DNA from: Paramarasmius palmivorus
Taxonomy: Eukaryota > Basidiomycota > Agaricomycetes > Agaricales > Marasmiaceae
Assembly (NCBI GenBank): GCA_037176845.1
Contig: JAYKXP010000093.1
Span: 140,984 to 204,983 of the forward strand
Direction: 5' to 3'
DNA: 64,000 nucleotides
Part shown: piece after piece, positions 23,390 to 32,964 of the stretch
How positions within the stretch are numbered: position 1 is the first letter of the stretch
Layout of the letters: every line of letters starts with the position of its first letter
Notes under the pieces: model-generated
What the model saw: only the letters and a program-made list of their open reading frames with translations
Databases searched by the model: none
Told to the model about the DNA's origin: nothing
Made by a program: the position numbers and the translations under genes

Positions 23390-24460
23390 GATTCGGAAGC
23401 TATCGCCGTAACCCTAACCTGAAGCTAAACCTAATGCTGTACACCTCTTTTTCTCTCTCCCTGACCTTCCCTGACGACACCCATGATCTTTCCTCAGTCC
23501 CTCTACCTCTTCCTTCAGCCTCCTCTTTCTGCATCTTCAGCCATCCCTTTGAGGATACGACTGTAGACACACGTGGAAGGATAGCTGGATAATGGGATAG
23601 TACGTGTACTCTTTTCGAATGCTGCTCTTATCTGATTCTTTTTCTCTACTACACAGACATACCCATGGCACGGGACAATGGACCCTGGCTCGGGCTAAAT
23701 CATGGAGCAGCATTCCACAAACCGCCCTAACTTATCCGTATCGCATGGTGCGTTTGCCTGACTCTATTCCATTCCGATAGCTCAATCCAACTCTCCAGGC
23801 CTGCTCCATTCCCGTCTGTCGCTGCTCTTTTTCAAACGCCATTCCCTACTCTCGGTCCTTTCGACGATACAAACGACGTCAGCAAGATCGTTTTTCAGTC
23901 CTCCCACACGAAGAAACATACGACTGCATTCCTACAGCATCTCTGAGCCAAGAACGCGTCCTATCGCGAACTCCTCCACTTGACTGGACCGCAGAACGCC
24001 CTTTGCGATTTATCCCCTCCCGCTCTATGCTGGTCTTTTCGCATCGACCTTCCGCCCACGGAGCATTGACTCACGCGCTCCCCTCGCTCACGCCGCGTTA
24101 TTCCTCTGGTTTTCGTTACGATCCCGAGGAATCAAATGCAAAAGGACGATATAAGCGGGGCTCAACCAAGGACTGTGGATGTCGTTGCACAGAGTGGGTC
24201 GTTCGTGTGTTGGGTCCTGTTGAGGGTGTATGCGGGTGTTTGTGTAGGTTATCTGGCTCTGGGAAGGCGAGGGGCAGGAGAATAACGGTACACCGACCCC
24301 AGCACACATTCTTAGAACCTCAATCCAATGTTTCTCTGTCTATCGGTTCGTCGAACTATGAAGGAAGTACAACAGTACGTCATTTCAATAAACCTTATCG
24401 CCTCTATGGTGTATTGACAGCTTCCTCAGGTCATGTTGTGTCGGAGAGGGCCGTACTATA
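23390..24460. repeat. Dispersed non-coding repeat downstream of A6
   Basis: The block starts with GATTCGGAAGC..ATCGCCGTAACCCTAACC and a pyrimidine-rich stretch. It matches 26370-26760, 30000-30350 and in part 42640-42760. Its distal half (24140-24440, with TCATTTCAATAAACCTTATC) matches 40250-40540. No coding frame is conserved between copies. Confidence 0.5.
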
Positions 24461-24479
24461 ACTGTCAGTTTTCCAGTCC

Positions 24480-25085
24480 TATGTTGTTGAAGAAGAGGAA
24501 CCCAGCTTTATTTCAGACGTCCTTCTGAAGGGCTATACGACTCGCTCCTTATCATGCGGTTGTTGAACATAGTACTGTATCCATGCGTCGATTCGACAGA
24601 ATAGAAGTATTGCCTCCATCTGTACGACGCCTCTATCTGATTTGCTGTCACCCAAATCGGACGGCGCGTTGCAGAATCAAGAGTTCATCAACATCTTCGC
24701 CCTGTTTTCATTGAACTAAGACGTAAAGATAATCATGGGTTTTGGCGTTGAGTTTTAGTGCTCGTACGGTACTGACGCGGCGTATTTCTCGTCTTCTTGA
24801 AAGCTTGACGTCCCAAAAGTACGTGCACGTTAGCTTCTATGGACCATATTGGACCACGAATAAGTTATTAATATCAGGTGATACATCAACGCATCAAGAC
24901 GGGAAGCAGCTCCAATCAAAGCAACCGGGAGATGATCAACGAGATCCAGTATTGTAAGTTCTCGGATAGACGCTCGACAGATGCGCTTTATATGGCTGAG
25001 TGTTCTGTGAGGGAGTGTGCTTCTTAACATCCGCATCGCATCAAACGCCGTCGAGCTACAACCTTGAGAGTCGAGAAGTTGCAGG
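24480..25085 (+). repeat. Array spacer repeat, copy before A7
   Basis: This spacer recurs before A8 (26770-27375), A11 (40540-41161) and A12 (43740-44320), and as a remnant before A9 (32240-32472). Shared landmarks are the GGCTATACGATTCGCTC-type start, GACGCCTC, TATCTGATT, the ACCGGGAGATGATC element and the TATA promoter. It defines the amplified unit of spacer plus gene. Confidence 0.6.
24924..24995 (+). promoter_or_regulatory. A7 upstream element and promoter
   Basis: ACCGGGAGATGATC (24924-24937), TAGACGCTC (24967-24975) and CTTTATATGG (24986-24995) occur in this order, with the A7 start at 25086. Order and spacing are conserved across the array. Confidence 0.65.
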
Positions 25086-26268
25086 ATGTTGTGGTTTATA
25101 TTATTGTTGTGCGTTTTTCTCGTTCTTTGTCAATCCGGAATACTCAAGTCTTCCGTGGCTGTCAGATTCGTAGTGTCAGCATCTTCCCAAGGGAGACCCA
25201 AGTTCGTGTTTGATAGTGCCAGTCAGAATCAGTGGGATCCACCAATGCACAATGGATCGATTCAACTTAGAGTCGCTTGGCATTATCAGCCACCCAACGA
25301 TGTCAAGCGGCCTATCGCATTCATGCTCAAGAAAGATGGGCCAGATCCTGAATCCAGTCAGATATCACCGCCATGTGAAGGCTCTCCTTGTTTTCCGTTG
25401 TTCGAAAATCTTTCTTCAGGGTGAGTGGTCGATGTTCCTCAGTACCGCATGTTCGAATTAAGATTTGCGTTGCAACGGAAACTCTAGATCGTATAGCCTT
25501 GATGCTGCTATCCAGGATGGGTGAGTTAAAAGCAGTTCCCCACAAGTCTTCTGATTTCATCGTGCTTTATAAACAGACGATTCCTTAGTTCTTTCAATTC
25601 ATCAGTCACCATAGATACAAGCCTAATAAATGCGTCCAGCTCACCCACGTTGACCCGCGACAGGTACAATTGTTCCATCCATTGATCAACAATACTATAT
25701 TAATCAATTTTCTGGCGCTGCGTCGAGTAGTGGGATGACGATCACGACTCCCACCATCACTTCAAATAATTCCAGTTCTAGATCTGACACCAATCCCAGA
25801 GAAACTGATACTGGTGTGAGTTCGTCTCCATCCGCCGCCGCAGTGGGTGACCGCAACGAAAATAACGGAAGTTCGGTGATCATTGGAGGTGCCGTCGGTG
25901 GTGTAGTCGCACTGATTATCATCGTGTGGAGCACGATAATCTTCCGACGCCGAAGGAGAATTCGGGCTGAGCAGGCTATCATCAACCCTTATCCTGGTCC
26001 TGGTATGATATCCAGGGTACTAGGGGGTAGGAAAAGGCAACGGTCCGATGAAGATCCTAAAACACATACAGAGCCCGAGGCCAATCACGCAGCTGCCCCA
26101 AGTTATATAGAGCACTCCAATGAAGAACGGAAAGTTGAACCCGTACAACAGAGAGCTCGTCGTGTGCGGTACCATGATGATAGCGGTTGGCGCCCTTTAC
26201 CAGCGCCTTCGGAAGCAGGTGATTCGAGTGTGTTAGACATCCCTCCCCATTACGACGCAGCAATGTAG
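25086..26268 (+). CDS. A7: receptor-like membrane protein with T2 (PPxY) tail
   Basis: Exons 25086-25108, 25166-25420, 25488-25520, 25577-25663 and 25728-26268 join in frame (all phase 2) to 312 residues. Intron 1 (57 nt, GTGCGT donor) lies inside the signal peptide and has no stop, so an unspliced form would add 19 residues. The ectodomain has QLRVAWHYQPP and PCEGSPC. The micro-exon codes YSLDAAIQDG. The helix IIGGAVGGVVALIIIVW is followed by RRRRR. The T2 tail has VRYHDDSGWRPLPAPSEAG and ends LDIPPHYDAAM. The ectodomain is nearly identical to A8, which has a T1 tail. The acceptor of the last exon differs from A8, where TCTAG is intact, but stays in frame. Confidence 0.75.
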
Positions 26269-26369
26269 AGTACATTACTGGATGCTCAAGTAAATAGTGT
26301 TTATGGTGTATGTGTACTTGACTCGGCCATGGGATCCCATCCAATTGAAGGTGAAAACAAGGTGGCTCT

Positions 26370-26760
26370 AACGGAGTACGGCGATTCGGAAGCGATCGCC
26401 GTAGCCCTAACCCAAGCTCAAGCAAATGTCAACACCTCATCTTTCCCTGACCACACCAATGATCCCCTTTGCTCGGTCCCTCTATCTCATCCCTGCGTCT
26501 TCCCTACTCCTCAACACACCCTTCGAACATAAGTACACTGTAGCAATACAGGTTAATAACATCGTACGCACACTCTTTTCAAACACTACTCCCACCTGAT
26601 TCTTTTTCTTTCCCTCACAAAGACATACCCTTCACTTGGGACAGAGAACCCTGGCGGACGACACATACAGCCTAGACGGTACCATCGAAGATTTCAGATC
26701 CTTTATTCCTGGACCTGAACCCCACAAACCAGCCTAAGTTATCGGTATCGCATGGTATTT
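26370..26760. repeat. Dispersed non-coding repeat downstream of A7
   Basis: Second copy of the block seen at 23390, with GATTCGGAAGCGATCGCCG and CCCTAACCCAAGC. It ends near ACCAGCCTAAGTTATCGG. Confidence 0.5.
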
Positions 26761-27209
26761 GGTTTACTCTAACTTTAGCCTTTCTTTGCCTGAATGGCTA
26801 TACGATTCGCTCTCCATCACACATTTGTTCATCATAGTGCTGTATTGATTCGGCCGTTGAAAGGAATAGGAGTATTGCCTTCATCTTTATGACGGACGCC
26901 TCACTATAGCATTATCTGATTCGCGGCTAGCCTAATCGGACGGTGCGTTGCAGAATCAGGTTAATCAACGCCTTCGTGTTGTTGTAAATCGTGTACAGCG
27001 GATGGCGTAAGGTGAAGATGATCGTAGGTTTGTCGTTGACTAATATACATTTGAGCGGTCGTTCATATCTGAAGGGGTGTATTCCTAGTTTCCTTGGCGT
27101 CCCGAACTACCTGGTGGTTAGCTACTATGAGGCTCTATATTGGTCCACGAGGATTAATATCAAGTGATACATCAACCCATCAAGGCAGGAAGCAAATCCA
27201 ATCAAGGCA

Positions 27210-27282
27210 ACCGGGAGATGATCAACAAGATGCTGTGTTGCAGGTTCTCGAATAGACGCTCAACAGGGCGTGCTTTATATAG
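27210..27282 (+). promoter_or_regulatory. A8 upstream element and promoter
   Basis: ACCGGGAGATGATC (27210-27223), TAGACGCTC (27253-27261) and GCTTTATATAG (27272-27282) are found, with the A8 start at 27376. Confidence 0.65.
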
Positions 27283-27375
27283 ATGAGCATTGTGTGGGTA
27301 AGCGGGTTTCTTAACACCCGCGACAAACGCCCACGTCAAGTCGAGCTACAACCTTGGCAGTTAAGAATTTGCAGG

Positions 27376-28632
27376 ATGTTGTGGTTTATATTATTGTTGT
27401 GCGTTTTTCTCGTTCTTTGTCAATCCGGAATACTCAAGTCTTCCGTGGCTGTCAGATTCGTAGTGTCAGCATTTTCCCAAGGGAGACCCAAGTTCGTGTT
27501 TGATAGTGCCAGTCAGAATCAGTGGGATCCACCAATGCACAATGGATCGATTCAACTTGGAATCGCTTGGCATTATCAGCCACCCAACGATGTCAAGCGG
27601 CCTATCGTATTCAAGCTCAGGAAAGATCCAGATCCTGAATCCATTCAGATATCACCGCCATGTGAAGGCTCTCCTTGTTTTCCGTTGTTCAGCCATCTTT
27701 CTTCAGGGTGAGTGGTCGATGTTCCTCAGTGCCGCATGTCCGAATTAAGATTCGCGTTGCAACGGAAACTAGATCGTATAGCCTTGGTGCTGCTATCCAG
27801 GATGGGTGAGTTAAAAGCAGTTCCCACAAGTCTTCTGATTTCATCGTGCTTTATAAACAGACGATTCCTTGATTCTTTCAATTCATCAGTGACCATAGAT
27901 GCAAGCCTAACAACTGCAGTAAGCTCATCGGCGTCGACCAGCTCCAGGTATAATTGTTCCATCATTGATCGACAATACTAGATTAATCAATTTTCTAGTT
28001 CTGTGTCGGTGCCACCCAGTAGTGGGATGACGACCACAACTCCCACCACCACTTTAACCACCACTCCAAATGATTCCAGTTCTAGATCTGACACTAATCC
28101 CAGAGAAACTGGCAATGGCGTGAATGCGTCTCCATCCGACCCCACAGTAAACAAGGAGACAGAAAGTCCAACCAATTCCGCCATAATTGGTGGCGCCGTC
28201 GGCGGTGGAATCACCCTCATTCTCGTTATACTCAACCTGTTATATCTCTGCCGACGCCGGCGCCAGTCCAGACGCAGGAATAGCGCACTAGGTTTCAACC
28301 GAACCTTGATGGTCAAAAGCTCTGGACACCGTGAAGTCGAAGTTGAGATGGAATCACGACCGTATTCAGACTACCCCTACCCAGGCTCATCTACCGCCTC
28401 AGTCGTCGCATCCAATTCAGGACTCACGGAAAAGCCGACCGAGAGACAAAAGGAGATTGACGAGCGGATGCGGCATTTGCAGGATTTATTGAGCACGTTG
28501 GAGAGTCAGCCGCAACCGGGAACTGATGATTCGATAGGGAAAGTGAGGGATAGGATAAAGCGGTTTACGTTGTTGAAGGAGGGGGATTGGGCGAAGGAGA
28601 TGTCGGATGAGAAGCCGGCTGACCTGACCTGA
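27376..28632 (+). CDS. A8: receptor-like membrane protein with T1 tail
   Basis: Exons 27376-27398, 27456-27707, 27773-27805, 27861-27947 and 27999-28632 join in frame (all phase 2) to 342 residues. The signal exon codes MLWFILLL. The ectodomain (QLGIAWHYQPP, PCEGSPC) and micro-exon YSLGAAIQDG are nearly identical to A7, as is the start of the stalk (RSDTNPRET). At the membrane helix the two genes diverge: A8 has AVGGGITLILVILNLLYL, CRRRRQ, GFNRTLMVK, SDYPYPGSSTAS, a helical segment EIDERMRHLQDLLSTLE, KVRDRIKR and EGDWAKEMSDEKPADLT. This is the clearest case of one ectodomain with an exchanged tail. An orphan T2 tail lies 1.2 kb downstream. Confidence 0.8.
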
Positions 28633-29789
28633 CCTACGTGGGAAAGTGAAGATGTTCGCGCCCTGATCTATTGCCTCCGATTATAGTCTTAAAGGTTTCT
28701 GGCTGGTCGAAGAGGATTATGGATATACGAATGAATATCGTAACTCGGGAGATTAGGCATGCAGGTACGGGAGATGCCGTGATATGGTTTCGTTAAGGGT
28801 TTCCTGTGTTTTCGCAACTTGTTCGTTATGACACTCACATTACCAAGTTGTTATTTTTCGTCGAGTACATGTCGAGGCACTCTCACCATTGTGGAAGAGG
28901 ATGTTAGTCCACGAGAGGAATGGGGACGTACCTGGTTGAGGGTATGATGGTAGTTTGAGAGTAAGAGTGGGTTTTGATGGATTGATGGCATGGCATAAGG
29001 TTACCACGTATAGACGCCGGTGAGCGCTAAGTGATCAACAGTGTCGACCACAACGCTGGATTAGGAAGGTGAGTGTTAGATCAAAGAATGGACCCCACAA
29101 TCTGCGTCAGGAGGTTTCCTGTCAAACTAAAGTTGTGAATAGCTTCAGTTAGGTGTCAAGATCTTTGGAAAATACTTAGCTAGATAAAATATAACTCTTG
29201 GAGGTTGTACTCGCTCACTCACTTGAAAATAAGGGGGAGAAAAAAATCTGTATTCAAGTAAACTAGATTCACCTTTTAAAGGTGACGATACAAATACCAG
29301 AATCAACATAAAACAAAGAAATGAAACATGTCCATGCCAATAGGCAACGATTTGAGTCGACAACTCCTTTCAATCTGATCAGTAAGTCCTCTGTTTCCCT
29401 CGCTGAGTCTCTTCCTCCCCATAGTGCACTATTTGTGACGGAAGGTACTGCCCTGGCTCAGTCCCCGTGCGCATAGGTTTGGTTGATAGTTGAACAGAGT
29501 CCTCCCTCTTGGAGTGATCAGAGTAGCCTTCTCATAAGTATGAAGAAAGATAAACTAAAATTAAAACAGGTCAATCAGAAACATGTAAGAAAATGAGACG
29601 TTATGTGTATGAGTCATACTTGATTGAAATGGGTCAGAGATGGAAGTAAGAAAGTAGGTCTGGAATCAAGATAGGACAATGAATTAGGAGATAGGGTGAA
29701 ATTGATGATGGCGGTGAGGTTGGGATGTGCATGGGATGTGCGTGGAATGTATATGGTGGATTTGGTGTGCAGGGCGGTAAGCACTACCA
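28633..29789. other. Intergenic, no supported gene
   Basis: Only short, unsupported frames occur. The segment separates the A8 stop codon from an orphan T2 tail and may hold the breakpoint of the tail exchange. Confidence 0.4.
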
Positions 29790-29890
29790 CACCGTGTGCG
29801 GTACCATGATGATAGTGGTTGGCACCCTTTTTCAAGTGTGTTAGACATCCTGCATCCTTCCCCATCACAATGCAGCAGTGCAGAGTACAT
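29790..29890 (+). pseudogene. Orphan T2 tail fragment
   Basis: One frame codes RVRYHDDSGWHPFSSVLDI, which matches the T2 tails of A4, A6 and A7 except that Arg of DSGWRP is His and a short deletion joins WHPF to SSVLDI. The PPxY end is then lost (LHPSPSQ) by further changes. No membrane exon precedes it. The following bases, GAGTACATTCAACT, match the 3' flank of A4 and A6, so this is the real 3' end of a former T2 gene. Confidence 0.75.
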
Positions 29891-29999
29891 TCAACTCTAT
29901 GTTCATGCTAACATAGTTTTCAGTGTGTTTGCGTTTCTGCTTCGGCAATGCCAACCCATCCAATTGTTGAACCATAAGTGTGGAGTGCAGCGATTCTGA

Positions 30000-30349
30000 A
30001 GTCATTGTCGTAGCTAACCTAAAACTGAATCCAATGCGCCTCTCGTTCCCTGATGACACCCATGATCCCCTTTCCTCAGTCCCTCTGCCCCTTCCCTCTG
30101 CCTCCTTCCGCATTCTGAGCCCTTTGAGTATACGACTGTAGACACACTCGGAAGGATATCTAGATAATGTCTCTGAGCCAAGAATACATCCTATCGTGAA
30201 CTCCTCCACTTATCTCAACCATGGAACGCCCTTTGCGATTTATTCTCTCCTACTCTATGCGGATCTTTCTGCCTCAACCCTCTGCCTACTGCGCACCACT
30301 TTACTTGCTCCCCTCGCATTGAACAGTATGGATTTTAGTGCTCGTGCTG
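30000..30349. repeat. Dispersed non-coding repeat, third copy
   Basis: It carries GCGATTCTGAAGTCATTGTCG followed by a CTAACC motif and CCTGATGACACCCATGATCC, matching 23390-23560. It is interrupted at its right end by the insertion that starts at about 30350. Confidence 0.5.
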
Positions 30350-32115
30350 TGTGAGGGTACCAGAACGAAATCGCTGAAAAACAGTCATTTTGACACTAAT
30401 TGTTGTGTTTAGAATCGCACTAGTACATCGTACTAAGTACTATATGGACTTGGTAGCACTACTAGGAACCTAGTAGTGCGCATATGACGAAGAATAAGAT
30501 AGGCATGCACTGCGTAGTGAATACTAGCTGTGCGCGCATAGACGTTGATGTCGTCGTTAGCCCTATATGATTGCGCTAGGATACGCGTCGAAACCTGTAG
30601 ACCGTATCTATACTCTATTACCAGGCTAGAACCTTACGAGGACATGCTACTGTACGTGGTAGACTTCCTAGTAGGTCATATGGCTACACTATACTTGCGC
30701 TATGGGACATATGAGATGGGATAGTGAACGAGGACCAACTACCACAGCGTAGAAGGACCCTAGGGGACGGATCAGAGCTATATACCAAATACGGTAGAAG
30801 CTGGAGGTGCAAGGCACCTTCGAGAGCAGAGTTACCAGGATTAGAAATGTCCGAGTAACCGGTCATCGATACGAGGACCATATGGGGGCTTAACAGCTTT
30901 CACATATCGATCGGAATATCCCTCGAGCTTGAAGTTGGGATTCCTACTGCTAGTACAGACACTAGTGGAAGGACATATAGTCCTATAACAAAGGAACAGA
31001 TAGGATTCTGTTCCAGGACTGTCCTAGGACATAGAAAATATAATATAGAACTACAAAGGCATAGGGCCTACCGTCCTCGGATACGAATCCGAAGCGTATC
31101 GGTCGAGATCGGACTCCTAGCAAGTTCCGAGCGGAATAACTATGTCCTAGCACCGATATCCGAAACGTACCATGCGGAACAGCGCCTCCGCACGCCACTT
31201 CCTAGCAACCAAAAGTAATATGACTCACAGTCCTGCTAAATAATGTCGAATTCCGACCAATATATATCCAAACCTTCCTTTTCGGGTAGATACTTACTTC
31301 ATATGGACAGAATCCTCTCCTTGTTCTCATTTCTGGCATAGTTACTATTACTTTATCGTGTCCACTTTCACTTATATGTAAAATATGTACGCTCGCGGGT
31401 ATATAAGCAGCAGGGTTTCCCCTAGGAAGCCCTCAAGCAATTACCCTGCTATATACATAGCCCTAGTGCACCAATAGCAGAGTTCTTGTCTTCTATCGTT
31501 GACCATAGAGGCGACGTGTGCTTAGAAAATAACTTAGAAAATAAAACCTTTGAAAAGCCCTTCTCTATATTGAACTAGAGTCGTGAAATAAGAACTTTGA
31601 GATACCCATAGGACAGAGCTAGTTCATCTAGACTCTTTGGATAGGATTGATTGTTTCAGGACTAGTGTGAAGCCCCACTAGATCCCTTTTCACTTGGTGT
31701 AGAGCCCCACCAGTGATTGTTAAAGCTTAGTGTGGAGCCCCACTAGCTTATAGGTGGCCTGGTTGTCGTGCTAGTTCGACTAGTGTAACCAGTGCCTTTC
31801 ATAGGAACAATAGGTCTTTACCCTTGTTGGGTTCGATAGGTTATTTTGCATCATAGGAATGTATAGGAATAGTTATAGATAGGTTTTATAGGTTGGCTCG
31901 TGTTGTCTTGATCATATCGAGACTATATTATCATATTACATTGTTTCATTCATCGCTCGTACATTTCCCTTGTGTCCTAGTGATTTGTAGACATTCAACT
32001 AGTGTGCTAGTTGATTTTTTGTGTCGATTGTACGGATCCTTTGACAACGTCGAACCCCGCTCGCACAACTTGGCATATTATTTCGCTCATTCACAAGCGT
32101 TTTATAAGCCTCACA
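30350..32115. mobile_element. LTR-like insertion of about 1.77 kb (possible solo LTR)
   Basis: The array spacer reads TTTAGTGCTCGT..CGGTACTGACGC without interruption before A7 (about 24757-24781). Here the two halves are at 30334-30349 and 32116-32130. The inserted DNA begins TGTGAGGG and ends CCTCACA, the inverted ends typical of LTRs. The flanks GCTGT and GCGGT match at 4 of 5 bases and could be a diverged target duplication. A promoter-like TATATAAGC lies near 31400. No reverse transcriptase or other long frame is present. It could be a solo LTR or another non-autonomous element. Confidence 0.6.
31661..31747. repeat. Three short hairpin repeats inside the LTR-like element
   Basis: Three imperfect copies of a palindromic unit, TAGTGTGnAGCCCCACTAG, lie at 31661-31681, 31692-31714 and 31725-31747. 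Each can fold as CTAGTG..CACTAG. They may be a structured leader or a protein-binding array of the element. Confidence 0.6.
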
Positions 32116-32370
32116 GCGGTACTGACGCAGTTGTTCATTGTTACGAAGAGCCGGCGAGGTATTTACCTGTATTTTACAGTTATTTACCTGAGCTATGTAT
32201 TTAGCGGAGTCAGTCAATTTATAGTTGTTTCTTGTTTCTGACGCAGTGTCCAAAATTATTGCACGTCAGCTTCTATAGACTTTTATATTGATCCACGAGG
32301 ATTAATATCAAGTGATATATCAATCCAAACAAATCACCCAGGAGGTGGTCAACGAGATGCTGTGTTGTAA

Positions 32371-32420
32371 GTTCTCAGATAGACGCTTGACAGGATGTCC
32401 TTTAGTTACATAGCTAAGCG
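32371..32420 (+). promoter_or_regulatory. Decayed promoter of A9
   Basis: TCTCAGATAGACGCTTGACAG matches the conserved promoter block, but the TATA box reads CCTTTAGTTACATAG, so it is probably inactive. Confidence 0.5.
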
Positions 32421-32472
32421 TTGTGTGCATCAAAGGCCTACTATTCCAACCTTTGGATTTGAGGATTGGAGG

Positions 32473-32585
32473 ATGTTGTGGTTTTTACTATTTTCGCGTG
32501 TTTTCTCTTGACTCTTCATGTGAGTCTGAAATACTCAAGGCTTCCGTGGTTGTTAGATTAGCAGGGCCGGCTTCTTTCCAAGGAA
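32473..32585 (+). pseudogene. A9, 5' part: receptor-like gene cut by transposons
   Basis: From the ATG at 32473 the sequence follows the A7/A8 signal exon (MLWFLLF), the intron with a GC donor, and the first ectodomain residues (LAGPASFQG). It is then cut at about 32585. The continuation resumes at about 37152 with AAGGGAGACCC, exactly where the A7 sequence would go on. About 4.57 kb is inserted. Confidence 0.75.
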
Positions 32586-32964
32586 TGTTGTGGATTAGGT
32601 ATTGGATATATTTTGGATATCTATTATACAAAAAAGAGCCGACTTTTTGGAACCTTCCAGATCATTTGTCCCAGACATAAAGTACCATAAAAGGTAAAAA
32701 GTGGGGCAAGAACAGCGAAAGCACAAGAAATTTCCGGAAAAAACTTAGTCTCGGCATCCAGCCAAATATTCTATCGGTGGGGGGGTGTTTAAAATTTTTG
32801 GAAAACGGATCTCAGACTAACCCTTCCTGTGGGTTTCCTCTCCTCGGAACCACACATAAACTAGAATGGTATCTTTCTTAGGTAGCTACTTTTGAAATCT
32901 TGAGGGGATTCGTTCAATAAATTTGGCATAAGATGAGTGCCGGACAGAGGGGTCGCAAAAGGGG

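Noticed and set aside
23408..23432. CCCTAACC motifs as telomere or interstitial telomere repeat
   Set aside because: Only one or two units occur at each site, inside a longer dispersed repeat.
31661..31747. CRISPR array
   Set aside because: Only three short imperfect palindromic repeats, unequal spacing, in a eukaryotic genome.
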